The notes beneath the pieces were generated by a model that saw nothing but the letters and a program-made list of their open reading frames with translations, did not search any database and was not told the DNA's origin. Below are positions 47,901 to 56,890 of a stretch of DNA of 64,000 nt, in pieces (position 1 is the stretch's first letter; each line of letters opens with the position of its first letter). The stretch is taken from NCBI RefSeq assembly GCF_030064065.1, contig NZ_CP125946.1, positions 2,311,745 through 2,375,744 of the forward strand. The letters run 5' to 3'. Source of the stretch: Rothia sp. SD9660Na (GTDB taxonomy: Bacteria; Actinomycetota; Actinomycetes; Actinomycetales; Micrococcaceae). Made by a program: the position numbers and the translations under genes.

Positions 47901-49307
47901 TTACTTCTTACTCCACTCCAGCAGGCGGGCGGTGGCTTCTTCCTTGCCCAGGGCGCCTTCGTCCAGGCGCAGGTTGAGCAGGAACTTGTAGGCCTGTCCC
48001 ACCTGGGGGCCGGGCTTGATGCCCAGAATCGCCATGATTTCTTCGCCGTCCAGGTCGGGGCGGATAGCCTCCAGCTCCTCCTGCTCGGCGAGTTCTGCGA
48101 TACGGCGCTCTAGGTCGTCGTAGGCGGACGCAATACGGTTGGCCTTGCGCTTGTTGCGGGTGGTGACGTCCGCCCGGGTTAGCCGGTGCAGGCGCTCCAG
48201 CAGGTCCCCGGCGTCGCGCACGTAGCGGCGCACCGCAGAGTCCGACCAGCCGGCGTCCCCGTAGCCGTAAAAGCGCATGTGGAGCTCTACCAGGCGGGCA
48301 ACGGCCTTGATGGTGTCGTTATCGAAGCGCAGCTCGCGCATGCGCTTCTTGGTGAGCTTGGCTCCCACCACGTCGTGGTGCAGGAAGCTCACAGCCCCGT
48401 TGCTCTCGAACTTGCGGGTGGCGGGCTTGCCAATATCGTGCATGAGGGCGGCAAAGCGCAGGATGAAGTCGGGGCCGGGAACGGCACCGTCCGCATCGGT
48501 TTCGAGGGCAGCAGCCTGCTCCATGACGGTCAGGGAGTGCTGGTAGACGTCCTTGTGGCGGTGGTGCTCATCGACCTCCAGCTTGAGCGCCGGGATTTCG
48601 GGCAGAACAAAGGACGCCAGCCCAGACTCCACGAGCAGATCAACGCCGCGGCGGGGGGCAGCACCGCAGATGAGCTTGACCAGCTCATCACGCACGCGCT
48701 CAGCCGAAATAATCTGAATACGGTCGGCCATATCGACCGTGGCATCAAAGACCTCGGGGGCCAGATCAATGTCCAGGCGAGAGGCAAAACGGGCGGCCCG
48801 CATCATACGCAGCGGGTCGTCAGAGAAGGACGCCTGTGGGGTGCCGGGGGTGCGGATAATACCCTTCCGCAGGTCCTCCTGCCCCCCAAAGGGGTCAACC
48901 AGTTCGAGGGAGGGCAGGCGCAGGGCCATGGAGTTGATGGTGAAGTCGCGGCGGAAGAGGTCTTCCTTCAAATCTGTACCGAAAGCGACCACCGGCTTAC
49001 GGGAATCAGGGTCATACTTTTCAGCACGGTAGGTGGTGATTTCAACCATCTCATTCCCCTTGCGGATGCCGATGGTGCCGTACTCCTTACCAATCTCCCA
49101 GGTAGCATCGGCCCAGCCGTCCACCACAGCCAGGGTTTCATCGGGGGTGGCGTTGGTAGTGAAGTCCAAATCTACCGAGGTTTCCCCCAAAAACAGGTCA
49201 CGGACGGGCCCACCCACCAGGGCTAATTCAAAGCCCGCACGGGCAAAGAGCTCGCCCGCTTCACGTGCTACCGGGTGGATGAGGGAGGTATCAAAAACAT
49301 ACGCCAT
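47901..49307 (-). CDS. cca: CCA tRNA nucleotidyltransferase
   Basis: The 468-residue class II nucleotidyltransferase has VGGPVRD (31–37), catalytic DLDF (46–49), the nucleotide-specificity region and an HD domain (RFAALMHDIGKPATR). It adds CCA to tRNA 3' ends; this matters here because tRNA-Leu at 1.8 kb lacks encoded CCA. It is divergent from the NUDIX–murJ operon, as in many actinobacteria. Confidence 0.95.
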   Translation of the reverse strand: MAYVFDTSLIHPVAREAGELFARAGFELALVGGPVRDLFLGETSVDLDFTTNATPDETLAVVDGWADATWEIGKEYGTIGIRKGNEMVEITTYRAEKYDPDSRKPVVAFGTDLKEDLFRRDFTINSMALRLPSLELVDPFGGQEDLRKGIIRTPGTPQASFSDDPLRMMRAARFASRLDIDLAPEVFDATVDMADRIQIISAERVRDELVKLICGAAPRRGVDLLVESGLASFVLPEIPALKLEVDEHHRHKDVYQHSLTVMEQAAALETDADGAVPGPDFILRFAALMHDIGKPATRKFESNGAVSFLHHDVVGAKLTKKRMRELRFDNDTIKAVARLVELHMRFYGYGDAGWSDSAVRRYVRDAGDLLERLHRLTRADVTTRNKRKANRIASAYDDLERRIAELAEQEELEAIRPDLDGEEIMAILGIKPGPQVGQAYKFLLNLRLDEGALGKEEATARLLEWSKK

Positions 49308-49399
49308 AACCCTTCAATCGTGCCAGCAAACCGCACAAGTTACCACTTACACCCTCAACTTTTAAAACATCACCCCTCTCTATCGGTTAAGGTAGAGAC

Positions 49400-49903
49400 A
49401 TGACTTTTCCTATTCCCCGGGCACCGAAGAGGCGGGCTTTCACGCCCGTCGCTGCCATGCCCACGGTTGAGGAGGTCTCTGCAGGCGGCGTCATCGTCAA
49501 CTTTGACGACCGCAACCTGCCCGTTGCTATCATCGCCCGCATCAACCGCGGTGGGCGTCTGGAATGGTGCCTCCCCAAGGGCCACCCCGAAGGGGACGAG
49601 TCCAAGGCGGCAGCGGCTGCCCGTGAAATTGAAGAAGAAACCGGTATTTCTGGTGATGTGATTACTTCGCTGGGGTCCATTGACTACTGGTTCAATGTGT
49701 CCGGGCACCGCGTGCACAAGACGGTTCACCATTTCTTGTTCTCTGCAACCGGTGGCGAGCTAACCACCGAAAACGACCCCGACCATGAGGCGGTTGATGT
49801 CGCCTGGGTCAACATCGATGATTTGGGGCGTAAACTCTCCTTCCCCAATGAGCGGCGCATCGCTGAGATTGCCCGTGAGTACATCATTCACCAGCTCTCC
49901 TAG
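49400..49903 (+). CDS. NUDIX hydrolase (MutT4-like)
   Basis: The 167-residue protein has a complete Nudix box from Gly61 to Ile83 (GHPEGDESK … REIEEETGI). The mycobacterial counterpart at this place is MutT4. Substrate not known. It is followed by murJ after 24 bases. Confidence 0.88.
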   Translation: MTFPIPRAPKRRAFTPVAAMPTVEEVSAGGVIVNFDDRNLPVAIIARINRGGRLEWCLPKGHPEGDESKAAAAAREIEEETGISGDVITSLGSIDYWFNVSGHRVHKTVHHFLFSATGGELTTENDPDHEAVDVAWVNIDDLGRKLSFPNERRIAEIAREYIIHQLS

Positions 49904-49927
49904 CTGACTGAGTAGATAAGGATTCCC

Positions 49928-51610
49928 GTGGCACGTTCCGGTGCTTTATCCAGCGCAATTATGGCCGCTGGTACGCTCGTTTCGAGGGTTCTCGGCTTCG
50001 TTAAAACCTTCCTGATTACTGTTGCTCTCGGTGCTACAACCACCGTGGGCGATATTTTTGAAACCGCTAACACCCTGCCCAACCTGATTTATGTGCTGGT
50101 GGCTGGCGGTATTTTTAATGCCGTGCTGGTGCCGCAGATTATCAAGGCAGCTAAGCACGATGACGGCGGCTCCGACTACGTCTCACGCCTGGTGACGCTG
50201 GCGGTCAGCGGTATCGCCGCGGTGACCGCTGTGGTTCTGCTCTTCTCGTGGCCCATTATTGCGGTCATGGGCAGCAAATGGACGCCCGAGCAACAGCATT
50301 TCGGCTGGATTTTCGCCCTCTGGTGCCTGCCCCAGATTTTCTTCTACGGCCTCTACACGGTGCTGGGCCAGGTGCTGAACGCCCGCGGTGCCTTCGGCTG
50401 GTACATGTGGGCCCCCGTCCTCAACAACGTGGTAGCTATCGCCGCCCTAGTCGTTTTCATCATGGCCTTTGGCCCCCAGGACGTCACCACCAACCCGCCC
50501 TTCCACAACCTGGAGAGCTGGACGTCCGCCCAGACCCTGGTGCTGGCCGGTTCAGCGACCCTGGGTGTGGCCCTGCAGGCCCTGATTCTCTTTATCCCTC
50601 TGCGTAAGGTGGGTCTGAAGCTCAAGCCCCTCTTTGGCTGGCGTGGCATCGGCCTGGGTACCGCAGCTAACCTGGCGGGATGGACGCTGGCCACCGGCGT
50701 CGTCTCTAACCTGGCCTTCCTCTACCTGGCCAAGGTCGCAGCCGGTGTGGTCGGCGCCCGCGAAGACTTCCTTGCCATGGGCGTGCAGATTCCCGGTGTG
50801 CAGGCCCTGAATTACTCCTCCATGCTCTACTCCCTGCCCCACGGCGTCATTGGCCTCTCCATCGCCACGGTGCTCTTCAACCGCATGTCTGCCGCCTCCC
50901 AAGACGACGACCATACCTCGGTAGCAACCGCGCTCTCGTCCGGCCTACGCACTGCCTCTATCGCCACCATCTTCTGCGCAGTAGCCCTCATTGTCTTTGC
51001 AGGCCCCATCGGCATGATCTTCGGCGGCGGCTCCCAGCAAGCGGGCGCGGTCATCGGCCAAACCATCGCCGTCATCGCCCTGGGGGGGCCCTTCCTCACC
51101 ATCGCCTTTATGATGGGCCGCGTCTTCTACTCCCAAGAAGACGCCAAAACCCCCTTCTACATCCAGCTCTTCTCAGCTGTCGTCATCGTGACGATGGGCT
51201 TCATCGCCTCCCGCCTTGCCCCCCAGCACATCATCTACGGCCTAGCCCTCACCTACGCCCTGCAGAACGTGCTGGCGGTCTACCTGAGCCACCGCGTCCT
51301 TGCCCGCCGTCTCGGCGACTACGGGGTGCGCGAACTCGTCTCAACCCACGCCCGCGTCTCCTTCGCTTCTATCGGCGCAGGTCTAGCCGGTGCCGCCGCC
51401 CTCTACCTGCTAGGTGGCTACACCTTTGACGGCTTCGCCTGGGCCTCACGAGGGAGCGCCTTCATCACCGTCCTTACAGGCGGCGTCGTCATGGCGATTG
51501 CCTACTACGCCATGCTCATGCTCTTCCGCGTGCGCGAACTCGACACCCTCATGAACCCGATTATGGCGAAAATCGGTATGCGCCGCCCCGCTGCCCGCCA
51601 CAGAGGGTAA
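49928..51610 (+). CDS. murJ: MurJ lipid II flippase
   Basis: The 560-residue polytopic protein has about 14 spans and MviN/MurJ motifs: MAAGTLVSRVLGFVKTFLI at the start and PNLIYVLVAGGIFNAVLVPQ near residue 53. It moves lipid II across the membrane. Unlike mycobacterial MviN it ends after the membrane domain (RPAARHRG); the pseudokinase part is encoded by the next gene. Confidence 0.95.
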   Translation: MARSGALSSAIMAAGTLVSRVLGFVKTFLITVALGATTTVGDIFETANTLPNLIYVLVAGGIFNAVLVPQIIKAAKHDDGGSDYVSRLVTLAVSGIAAVTAVVLLFSWPIIAVMGSKWTPEQQHFGWIFALWCLPQIFFYGLYTVLGQVLNARGAFGWYMWAPVLNNVVAIAALVVFIMAFGPQDVTTNPPFHNLESWTSAQTLVLAGSATLGVALQALILFIPLRKVGLKLKPLFGWRGIGLGTAANLAGWTLATGVVSNLAFLYLAKVAAGVVGAREDFLAMGVQIPGVQALNYSSMLYSLPHGVIGLSIATVLFNRMSAASQDDDHTSVATALSSGLRTASIATIFCAVALIVFAGPIGMIFGGGSQQAGAVIGQTIAVIALGGPFLTIAFMMGRVFYSQEDAKTPFYIQLFSAVVIVTMGFIASRLAPQHIIYGLALTYALQNVLAVYLSHRVLARRLGDYGVRELVSTHARVSFASIGAGLAGAAALYLLGGYTFDGFAWASRGSAFITVLTGGVVMAIAYYAMLMLFRVRELDTLMNPIMAKIGMRRPAARHRG

Positions 51611-51659
51611 ACTCAGTAACCTAACCAATCACTCACCCATTCGCAACGGGAGGCCCCAC

Positions 51660-52922
51660 TTGACACAGCAGATTCCCCTCAACACCCTGCTGGGAGATCG
51701 CTACAAAGTCACCGCGCACCTGCTCGACACAGCTAGCGGCGACGCCGTGCTCGACGGCCTTGATACGGTACTCGGCCGCAAGGTCTCCATTGTTGTGGCT
51801 GCCCCCGACCACAGCCGTCTTCTGGTCACCAACGCCCGCAATTCCAGCGCACTTTCCCGTTCTACGGTGCAGGTACTCGATTTAGGCAACCACAGCGAGC
51901 GCACCTACCTGATTACCTCCCATTCCCGCCCCGACACCCTACTCGATGTACTGCTGACCGAGGGCGGCAGCAACTCTGCTGAAGAGTTCGGGGAGGAAAT
52001 CTTTGGTGATACCGGTTCCATGACCGCCCCCAATACCTACGTGGTGGCTAAGGAAAAAACCGCTGAGCAGGGTCAGGACGCCGGTGCGGCAGCAGGTGCC
52101 GCAGCGGCAGCGGGTGCAACCTCCATCTCTGCCACCCGCAACCTCCCCACCGTAGAGGAAGAACCCGCCGACGAGTTCGAAGAATACGATGCCGAAGAAG
52201 AGGGCTACTACGAGGGTGACGAGCCCACCGAACGCAACGGTGGCATGTGGGTCGTTGGTATTGCGGCCGTCCTGCTGCTCGTTATCGGCGCCGGAGCCGT
52301 CTTTGCCAGCCTCGGCGGCATGGTGGATTCTGACGCCTCAAAGCAGGTACTCGACGCCAACGGCACCGCCGTAGCCACCGCGTCAGCCAGTGCCTCGGCA
52401 AGCGCCTCAGCGAGCGCGTCCGCCTCAGCAACCCCCAGCGAAACTGCCCTTCCCACCCCCAAGATTGAGGGCACCTTTACCCGCACGGTGCCGTCCGCAC
52501 CCACCCTGATGGCAGAAAGTGACTCCCTGCTGGGTAACCTGACCGACGGTAACGCCTCTACCACCTGGCTCTCCCTGGCCTTCGGTTCTGCTAACTTCGG
52601 CGGCCTCACCGATTCCTTCTACCTCTCAGCCAAGCTCGACGAGGCAACCACCGTCAACAGCATCACTATCAACCAGGTCTCGGGTGTAGGCGGCGCTTTC
52701 ACCGTCTACGCCAACGACTCAGCCTCCATCGAGGGAGCCACCGAAATCGGCTCCGGTAGCTTTGCGGCCACCGGTGAAACCACAGTCCAGCTCGACAAGG
52801 ACGCCCAGGACGGCGCAACCGAATACATCATCGTTCAGTTCACCAGCGCCCCGCAGCTGAGCCAGCCCATTGTCCCGGGCTACGTCTATGGCCTGCGACT
52901 GGCAGAAATTTCCGTCAAGTAA
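51660..52922 (+). CDS. Membrane pseudokinase remnant with discoidin-like outer domain
   Basis: The 420-residue frame starts at TTG after GGGAGG. Residues about 1–105 resemble a kinase N-lobe (LLGDRYKVTAHLL … GLDTVLGRKVSIVVA) with the catalytic Lys lost and no C-lobe. An acidic stretch, one membrane span (about 196–216), a Ser/Ala repeat linker (about 234–250) and a beta-rich domain like F5/8-type carbohydrate-binding modules (about 262–420; NLTDGNASTTWLSLAFG) follow. In mycobacteria these parts are fused to MviN. It probably works with MurJ. Confidence 0.7.
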   Translation: MTQQIPLNTLLGDRYKVTAHLLDTASGDAVLDGLDTVLGRKVSIVVAAPDHSRLLVTNARNSSALSRSTVQVLDLGNHSERTYLITSHSRPDTLLDVLLTEGGSNSAEEFGEEIFGDTGSMTAPNTYVVAKEKTAEQGQDAGAAAGAAAAAGATSISATRNLPTVEEEPADEFEEYDAEEEGYYEGDEPTERNGGMWVVGIAAVLLLVIGAGAVFASLGGMVDSDASKQVLDANGTAVATASASASASASASASASATPSETALPTPKIEGTFTRTVPSAPTLMAESDSLLGNLTDGNASTTWLSLAFGSANFGGLTDSFYLSAKLDEATTVNSITINQVSGVGGAFTVYANDSASIEGATEIGSGSFAATGETTVQLDKDAQDGATEYIIVQFTSAPQLSQPIVPGYVYGLRLAEISVK

Positions 52923-52939
52923 AACACTAGCTACACCGC

Positions 52940-52983
52940 CGGCGGGTGGGTTGGGAATAAACCCCACCCACCCGCCGTTCCTT
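52940..52983 (+). terminator. Terminator between pseudokinase gene and trxB
   Basis: CGGCGGGTGGGT (52940–52951) pairs with ACCCACCCGCCG (52966–52977) and TTCCTTTCT follows. Confidence 0.8.
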
Positions 52984-53015
52984 TCTATAGCGCACTACCA
53001 ACACCAAGGAGAACA

Positions 53016-54050
53016 ATGACCGACAACGCACTCGGCGGCCTCTTCGGCGGCGCTGCTGCCGGCCTCAACCTGGCAGGAGTGGCCACTACCACTGCCCCCG
53101 ACGCCACCACCGAGAGCGGCGACCAGCCCATCCACAACGTCATCATCGTGGGCTCAGGCCCCTCGGGCTACACCGCCGCTATTTACACCGCACGGGCCAA
53201 TCTCAAGCCTGTCCTTTTTGCTTCTTCTATCTCCCCCGGTGGTGACCTGATGACCACCACCGAGGTTGAGAACTTCCCCGGCTTTATCAACGGTATTCAG
53301 GGCCCCGAGCTGATGACCAACATCGGCGCCCAGGCAGAGCGTTTCGGCGCAGATATTCGCTACGAGGACGTTGCCGAGGTTGAGCTGGAGGGTGACGTTA
53401 AGAAGGTTATTCTAACCGACGGGTCAGTTCATCTGGCCAAGACCGTCATCATCTCCACCGGTTCTGAGTACCGCAAGCTGGGTGTGGACGGCGAATCCCG
53501 TCTCTCTGGCCACGGCGTCTCCTGGTGTGCTACCTGCGACGGTTTCTTCTTCAAGGAGAAGGCGCTGGCTGTTATCGGCGGCGGCGACTCCGCCCTCGAA
53601 GAGGCCCTTTTCCTGACCTCTTTTGCATCGAAGGTTTACCTAGTTCACCGCCGCGATTCTTTCCGCGCCTCAGAAATCATGGCTCAGCGAGCTCTGGCCC
53701 ACGAGAAGATTGAGGTCATCTGGGATTCAGTTGTTAAGACTATCGACGGTGGCGAGAAGGTCTCCGGCCTGACCCTGTCGAATGTAAAGACCGGTGAGGA
53801 AACCACCCTGGGTGTTGAGGGTGTCTTCGTTGCTATTGGCTCAGACCCCCGCACCTCCCTAGTGCAGGGCCAACTGGACCTGACAGAAGCCGGCACGATC
53901 GCCGTTGAGGGCCGCTCTTCTCGTACCTCTATCCCGGGTGTCTTTGCCGCAGGCGACGTCATCGACCCCACCTACCGCCAGGCCATCACAGCAGCCGGTT
54001 CAGGCTGCGTCGCGGCCCTGGATGCCCAGCACTACCTCGAGGCCCTCTAA
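53016..54050 (+). CDS. trxB: Thioredoxin reductase
   Basis: The 344-residue flavoprotein has FAD-binding GSGPSG (46–51), redox CATC (171–174), NADPH-binding GGGDSA (188–193) and FAAGDVIDPTYRQAITAAG at the end. About 38 extra N-terminal residues precede the core, which is longer than typical. It reduces TrxA encoded 35 bases downstream. Confidence 0.95.
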   Translation: MTDNALGGLFGGAAAGLNLAGVATTTAPDATTESGDQPIHNVIIVGSGPSGYTAAIYTARANLKPVLFASSISPGGDLMTTTEVENFPGFINGIQGPELMTNIGAQAERFGADIRYEDVAEVELEGDVKKVILTDGSVHLAKTVIISTGSEYRKLGVDGESRLSGHGVSWCATCDGFFFKEKALAVIGGGDSALEEALFLTSFASKVYLVHRRDSFRASEIMAQRALAHEKIEVIWDSVVKTIDGGEKVSGLTLSNVKTGEETTLGVEGVFVAIGSDPRTSLVQGQLDLTEAGTIAVEGRSSRTSIPGVFAAGDVIDPTYRQAITAAGSGCVAALDAQHYLEAL

Positions 54051-54085
54051 GTCTCCCCCTACCCCTCTACGAAAGGTTATTTATC

Positions 54086-54406
54086 ATGGCACAGCAGGTT
54101 ACTGACGCTACTTTTGCTGACGAGGTTCTGAAGTCAGACAAGCCCGTCATCGTCGATTTCTGGGCTGAATGGTGCGGCCCCTGCCGCATGGTCGGCCCTA
54201 TCATCGACCAGCTCGGTGAAGAGTACGGTGACAAGGTCAAGGTGCTCAAGCTCGACGTTGAGAACAACCCCGCAACCGCAATGAAGTACGGTATTACCTC
54301 TATCCCCGCTATCTATGTTTTCAAGGACGGCGAGGTTGCCAAGCAGACCGTCGGCGCTAAGCCCAAGGCTGCCCTGGAGCAGGAGTTTGCGGAGTTCCTT
54401 AAGTAG
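54086..54406 (+). CDS. trxA: Thioredoxin
   Basis: The 106-residue protein has the WCGPC active site (Cys30, Cys33) and cis-Pro in ITSIPAIYVF. It is reduced by the adjacent TrxB. A terminator follows. Confidence 0.97.
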   Translation: MAQQVTDATFADEVLKSDKPVIVDFWAEWCGPCRMVGPIIDQLGEEYGDKVKVLKLDVENNPATAMKYGITSIPAIYVFKDGEVAKQTVGAKPKAALEQEFAEFLK

Positions 54407-54433
54407 GCTCTGCTTCTTCTCTAGACACCCCTG

Positions 54434-54470
54434 ACAAGCCCCTCAGCTTCCTACTGAGGGGCTTGTTTGT
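54434..54470 (+). terminator. trxA terminator
   Basis: ACAAGCCCCTCAG (54434–54446) pairs with CTGAGGGGCTTGT (54454–54466), followed by TTGT. Confidence 0.85.
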
Positions 54471-54511
54471 GGCCACAGATGACTGCCAGAGACATCAGAA
54501 GAGGGCCGGAG

Positions 54512-54527
54512 CGTTTCACGTGAAACT
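54512..54527. other. parS-like site between trxA and the fic remnant
   Basis: CGTTTCACGTGAAACT carries the intact 14-bp core GTTTCACGTGAAAC in non-coding DNA. Confidence 0.85.
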
Positions 54528-54549
54528 CAGCAGATTGACCGCCTGATAA

Positions 54550-55279
54550 CTAGGGGCGAAGCGCGCAGGATACGAGAAAACGTATGAGCTGTGTTGCATT
54601 ATCGCGAGTGAAGAGAGTATCAAGTGCCTGGTTGAACTCTAGCCGTCGAGCAAAAGTAGGCAAGGGCCCGCTCCCGAGGGTCTTCTATCTGGCTCAAGGC
54701 AGCTAGGAGGTTTGCATAGTCTGCTAGAAGATTTTCCCCGTTCTCCCCGTGATCATCGCCGTCAATGACGCCACCTTGAGAGAGGCGCACACTTCCTCCG
54801 CCGGTCACAGCTCCCTGACCCCGAAAAAACCCGCTCTCGATAGCTTCATGCCGGGCAACAAGGGCATGAACCTGATTGGAGAACTCCCTGGTTAGTTCAA
54901 ATGTTCCGGACTCAACATGCTCTGCAACGAAGTTGTAGCCCTCACTCAAGGCAAAAATTTGCTCCTCATCTTCAATACTTTTCCCGCCCACCGTTACTCC
55001 GTCGAGCAGGGTAATGACTTCTGGCAGGGTGAAAGCATTTCCTTCTAAGGCTGCAGTATTCCAAATCAGCTCGTTCAAATTGTGTTTAAAACGTGCCACA
55101 GCTCGCCCAGTCTCACTAGGCAGGATAGAGGAAGTATCTATGGGGCCGTTCCAAACAACGCGGCCTGTTGTGTGCCGCTCATCGTGGGGAGCTAAAAGTC
55201 CTTCAGGTTGGGGCGGCTGTAGAGGGCTGCCTGAGGGGTTACCATTGCCCCAATGTATGCGGCGCGGAGGGAGGCTCAT
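54550..55279 (-). pseudogene. Fic-domain toxin gene, catalytic core deleted
   Basis: The in-frame part (54620–55279, 219 residues) carries the Fic N-terminal region, including an inhibitory [S/T]xxxEGN motif (TAALEGNAFTLPE) and the region up to ERALAYF. There the frame is lost. In another frame ARRLEFNQALDTLF … LIRFLVSCALRP (to 54550) looks like the Fic C-terminal end. The HPFxxGNGR-type catalytic motif that should lie between is absent, so an internal deletion has fused the ends out of frame. The ATG is 2 bases after the antitoxin stop. Confidence 0.75.
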
Positions 55280-55281
55280 AG

Positions 55282-56067
55282 TTAGTTTTCACCCCACTGG
55301 CTTGTTACCTGGCGGGCTAATGCTCCAAAGCTAAGAGAGTGCAGGTCAAGTATGCCCTGGACAGGGGAAACGAGGTTTATGCCTCCTTCTTGAGTGGCTC
55401 CTTCGAGCTCATAGGTTTCAGCCTGAGCTAGAACAATTCCTGCAGGTTGAAAATTTGTGGCTTCAGCTAGGTTTAGAGAAAGGTTCTGAGCTGCTAGCTC
55501 AAGGTTTTCTGCTACCCAGAGAACGATGGGAGCCAAAACAGTTTGCCTCCCCAAAAGGTGCGAGGCAATAGGGGCACCAGAGAGAGCCCAGGAGGCTTTG
55601 CTTTGATCTCCTGCTGAAGCTACACGCAAGGCAAGTTCGGCTGGTGACATCGAAAGAGCTGGCGCATAGAAACGCACCCCCTGCCGCTGGGTCAGGTTTC
55701 CATAAGGAGCGATTTTTTCAGCAATTTTTTCAGGGTCGAGGGGAGATTCTGGAGTGGTTGGGGTAATTCCCCACCGTTCATAGCGGGCTAACCATTGGGC
55801 TACTTTCGGACGAGTTTGAGGCAGATTTTCTGGCAGGGTGGGGTCGAGAAGGTAGCGAGCTGCAGTAACGGCCCAGGGATCTGAGGCTGGCTTGAGGGAG
55901 CAGATGAGATCATACCCGTGGGCTAGTGCTATTTCGCGCAGGGTCGCTGGTGTGGGCTCCGTTTTTTCTTGGGTTATGCGGAGCAAAGTTGAGCGAGCTA
56001 TACCGGCTCTTCGAGCTGTTTGGGTAGGCTGTTTGGCTGCTTCACGGATGAGTTCAGGTATATCCAC
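55282..56067 (-). CDS. XRE-type HTH antitoxin/regulator paired with fic remnant
   Basis: I prefer GTG 56067 (VDIPELIREAA; AGGGTGGG just upstream), because the longer frame from ATG 56115 reads through operator repeats. The protein is 261 residues with an N-terminal HTH (QPTQTARRAGIARSTLLRIT). A large all-helical region of unknown fold follows. It is an intact gene and is probably the autorepressor of the pair with the fic gene. Confidence 0.7.
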   Translation of the reverse strand: MDIPELIREAAKQPTQTARRAGIARSTLLRITQEKTEPTPATLREIALAHGYDLICSLKPASDPWAVTAARYLLDPTLPENLPQTRPKVAQWLARYERWGITPTTPESPLDPEKIAEKIAPYGNLTQRQGVRFYAPALSMSPAELALRVASAGDQSKASWALSGAPIASHLLGRQTVLAPIVLWVAENLELAAQNLSLNLAEATNFQPAGIVLAQAETYELEGATQEGGINLVSPVQGILDLHSLSFGALARQVTSQWGEN

Positions 56068-56079
56068 ATATCCCACCCT

Positions 56080-56133
56080 AAAATATCTGTTGCATATACG
56101 CAACAGATGATGCATGTGCGCAACAGATATTTT
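56080..56133. promoter_or_regulatory. Operator with three repeats upstream of the antitoxin gene
   Basis: ATCTGTTGC (56085–56093) and GCAACAGAT (56100–56108) form an inverted repeat, and GCAACAGAT recurs at 56120–56128. The outer arms AAAATATCTGTTGC (56080–56093) and GCAACAGATATTTT (56120–56133) are also perfect inverses. This multi-site arrangement fits cooperative autoregulation by the XRE protein. Confidence 0.75.
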
Positions 56134-56164
56134 GAAATATCAATCTATTCGCTTTACAAGAATC

Positions 56165-56442
56165 TCATTTCTTTTTCTTATCAAGAAGACTAAACCCCCA
56201 TAACAAAAGCGCTAGGGGTGTCAGCAGAATTGATAGAGGTGGGTAACTTTTCACCACTACGCCCTGGGGAAAGAATCCCAAGTGCAGGTATATCCCAGCG
56301 GAATAAGAGAAACTCCAGCATGGCCATAAATTGAATCTAGATTTGTTGGGCACGAAGTAAACGTACGAGAAAAAACGAATACTTCAATAAAGGCAACAAA
56401 TACCCATAAGGAGAGGGCTATAAAAAATAATTTTTTAGACAT
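56165..56442 (-). pseudogene. Small membrane protein gene with a frameshift
   Basis: ATG 56442 follows GGAGG and opens MSKKLFFIALSLWVFVAFIE, a signal-like span, continuing to GYTCTWDSFP before a stop. One extra base in the C-run at 56266–56269 would continue into PQGVVVKSYPPLSILLTPLA and a second span ending LLDKKKK (stop 56165). The two halves fit a single protein of about 92 residues with two spans. It is either a real frameshift or a homopolymer sequencing error. AT-richer than neighbours. Confidence 0.6.
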
Positions 56443-56500
56443 ATTATCAACCTCCATACATGACATATATTCTGCAAAGGGTGACTTAAAAATCAGGTGA

Positions 56501-56516
56501 TGTTTCACGTGAAACG
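56501..56516. other. parS site
   Basis: TGTTTCACGTGAAACG, intact core, in the spacer upstream of the frameshifted small membrane-protein gene. Confidence 0.9.
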
Positions 56517-56561
56517 GAAAAATTTCAGGATTTACTATAATTCAACCCTGGAGAGATGCTT

Positions 56562-56885
56562 TTAAGATTCCAAGGGGTCTTTGCCAGGGTTATAAATTGA
56601 CGAGCTCTCCCGACCGCTTTTCTGGGATGCTTCAAATCTTGCCGATCGGCCGGGAGCAAAGGAGGAACCATATAATTCCATGGGCTGAGCCAAGCCGTCA
56701 CCCAATACTGATTTACCACCAGAAGATATTCCACCCTCATAAGCCGTGGGTTTATTTTTAGAATTATCCACTCTAGGTTTTTCCTTAATAACTATACGGT
56801 ACACAATAAACGCAAAGGCAAAAAATAGTAAGCCGTAAATAATAAAAACGCCAAACCAGGAAATAAGTTCATAGAAAAAATTCAC
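56562..56885 (-). CDS. Small single-span membrane protein, function unknown
   Basis: GTG 56885 is preceded by AAGGAGGTGATAACG, a very strong ribosome binding site. The 107-residue product has one span (about 10–33: FGVFIIYGLLFFAFAFIVYR) and a polar Gly/Ser/Lys-rich cytoplasmic tail. Codon use is AT-richer than the surroundings. No family recognised. Confidence 0.6.
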   Translation of the reverse strand: MNFFYELISWFGVFIIYGLLFFAFAFIVYRIVIKEKPRVDNSKNKPTAYEGGISSGGKSVLGDGLAQPMELYGSSFAPGRSARFEASQKSGRESSSIYNPGKDPLES

Positions 56886-56890
56886 CGTTA

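Noticed and set aside
48186..49226. 346-codon plus-strand open frame opposite cca
   Set aside because: Long antisense frame produced by codon bias in cca; no ribosome binding site, and cca itself is unambiguous.
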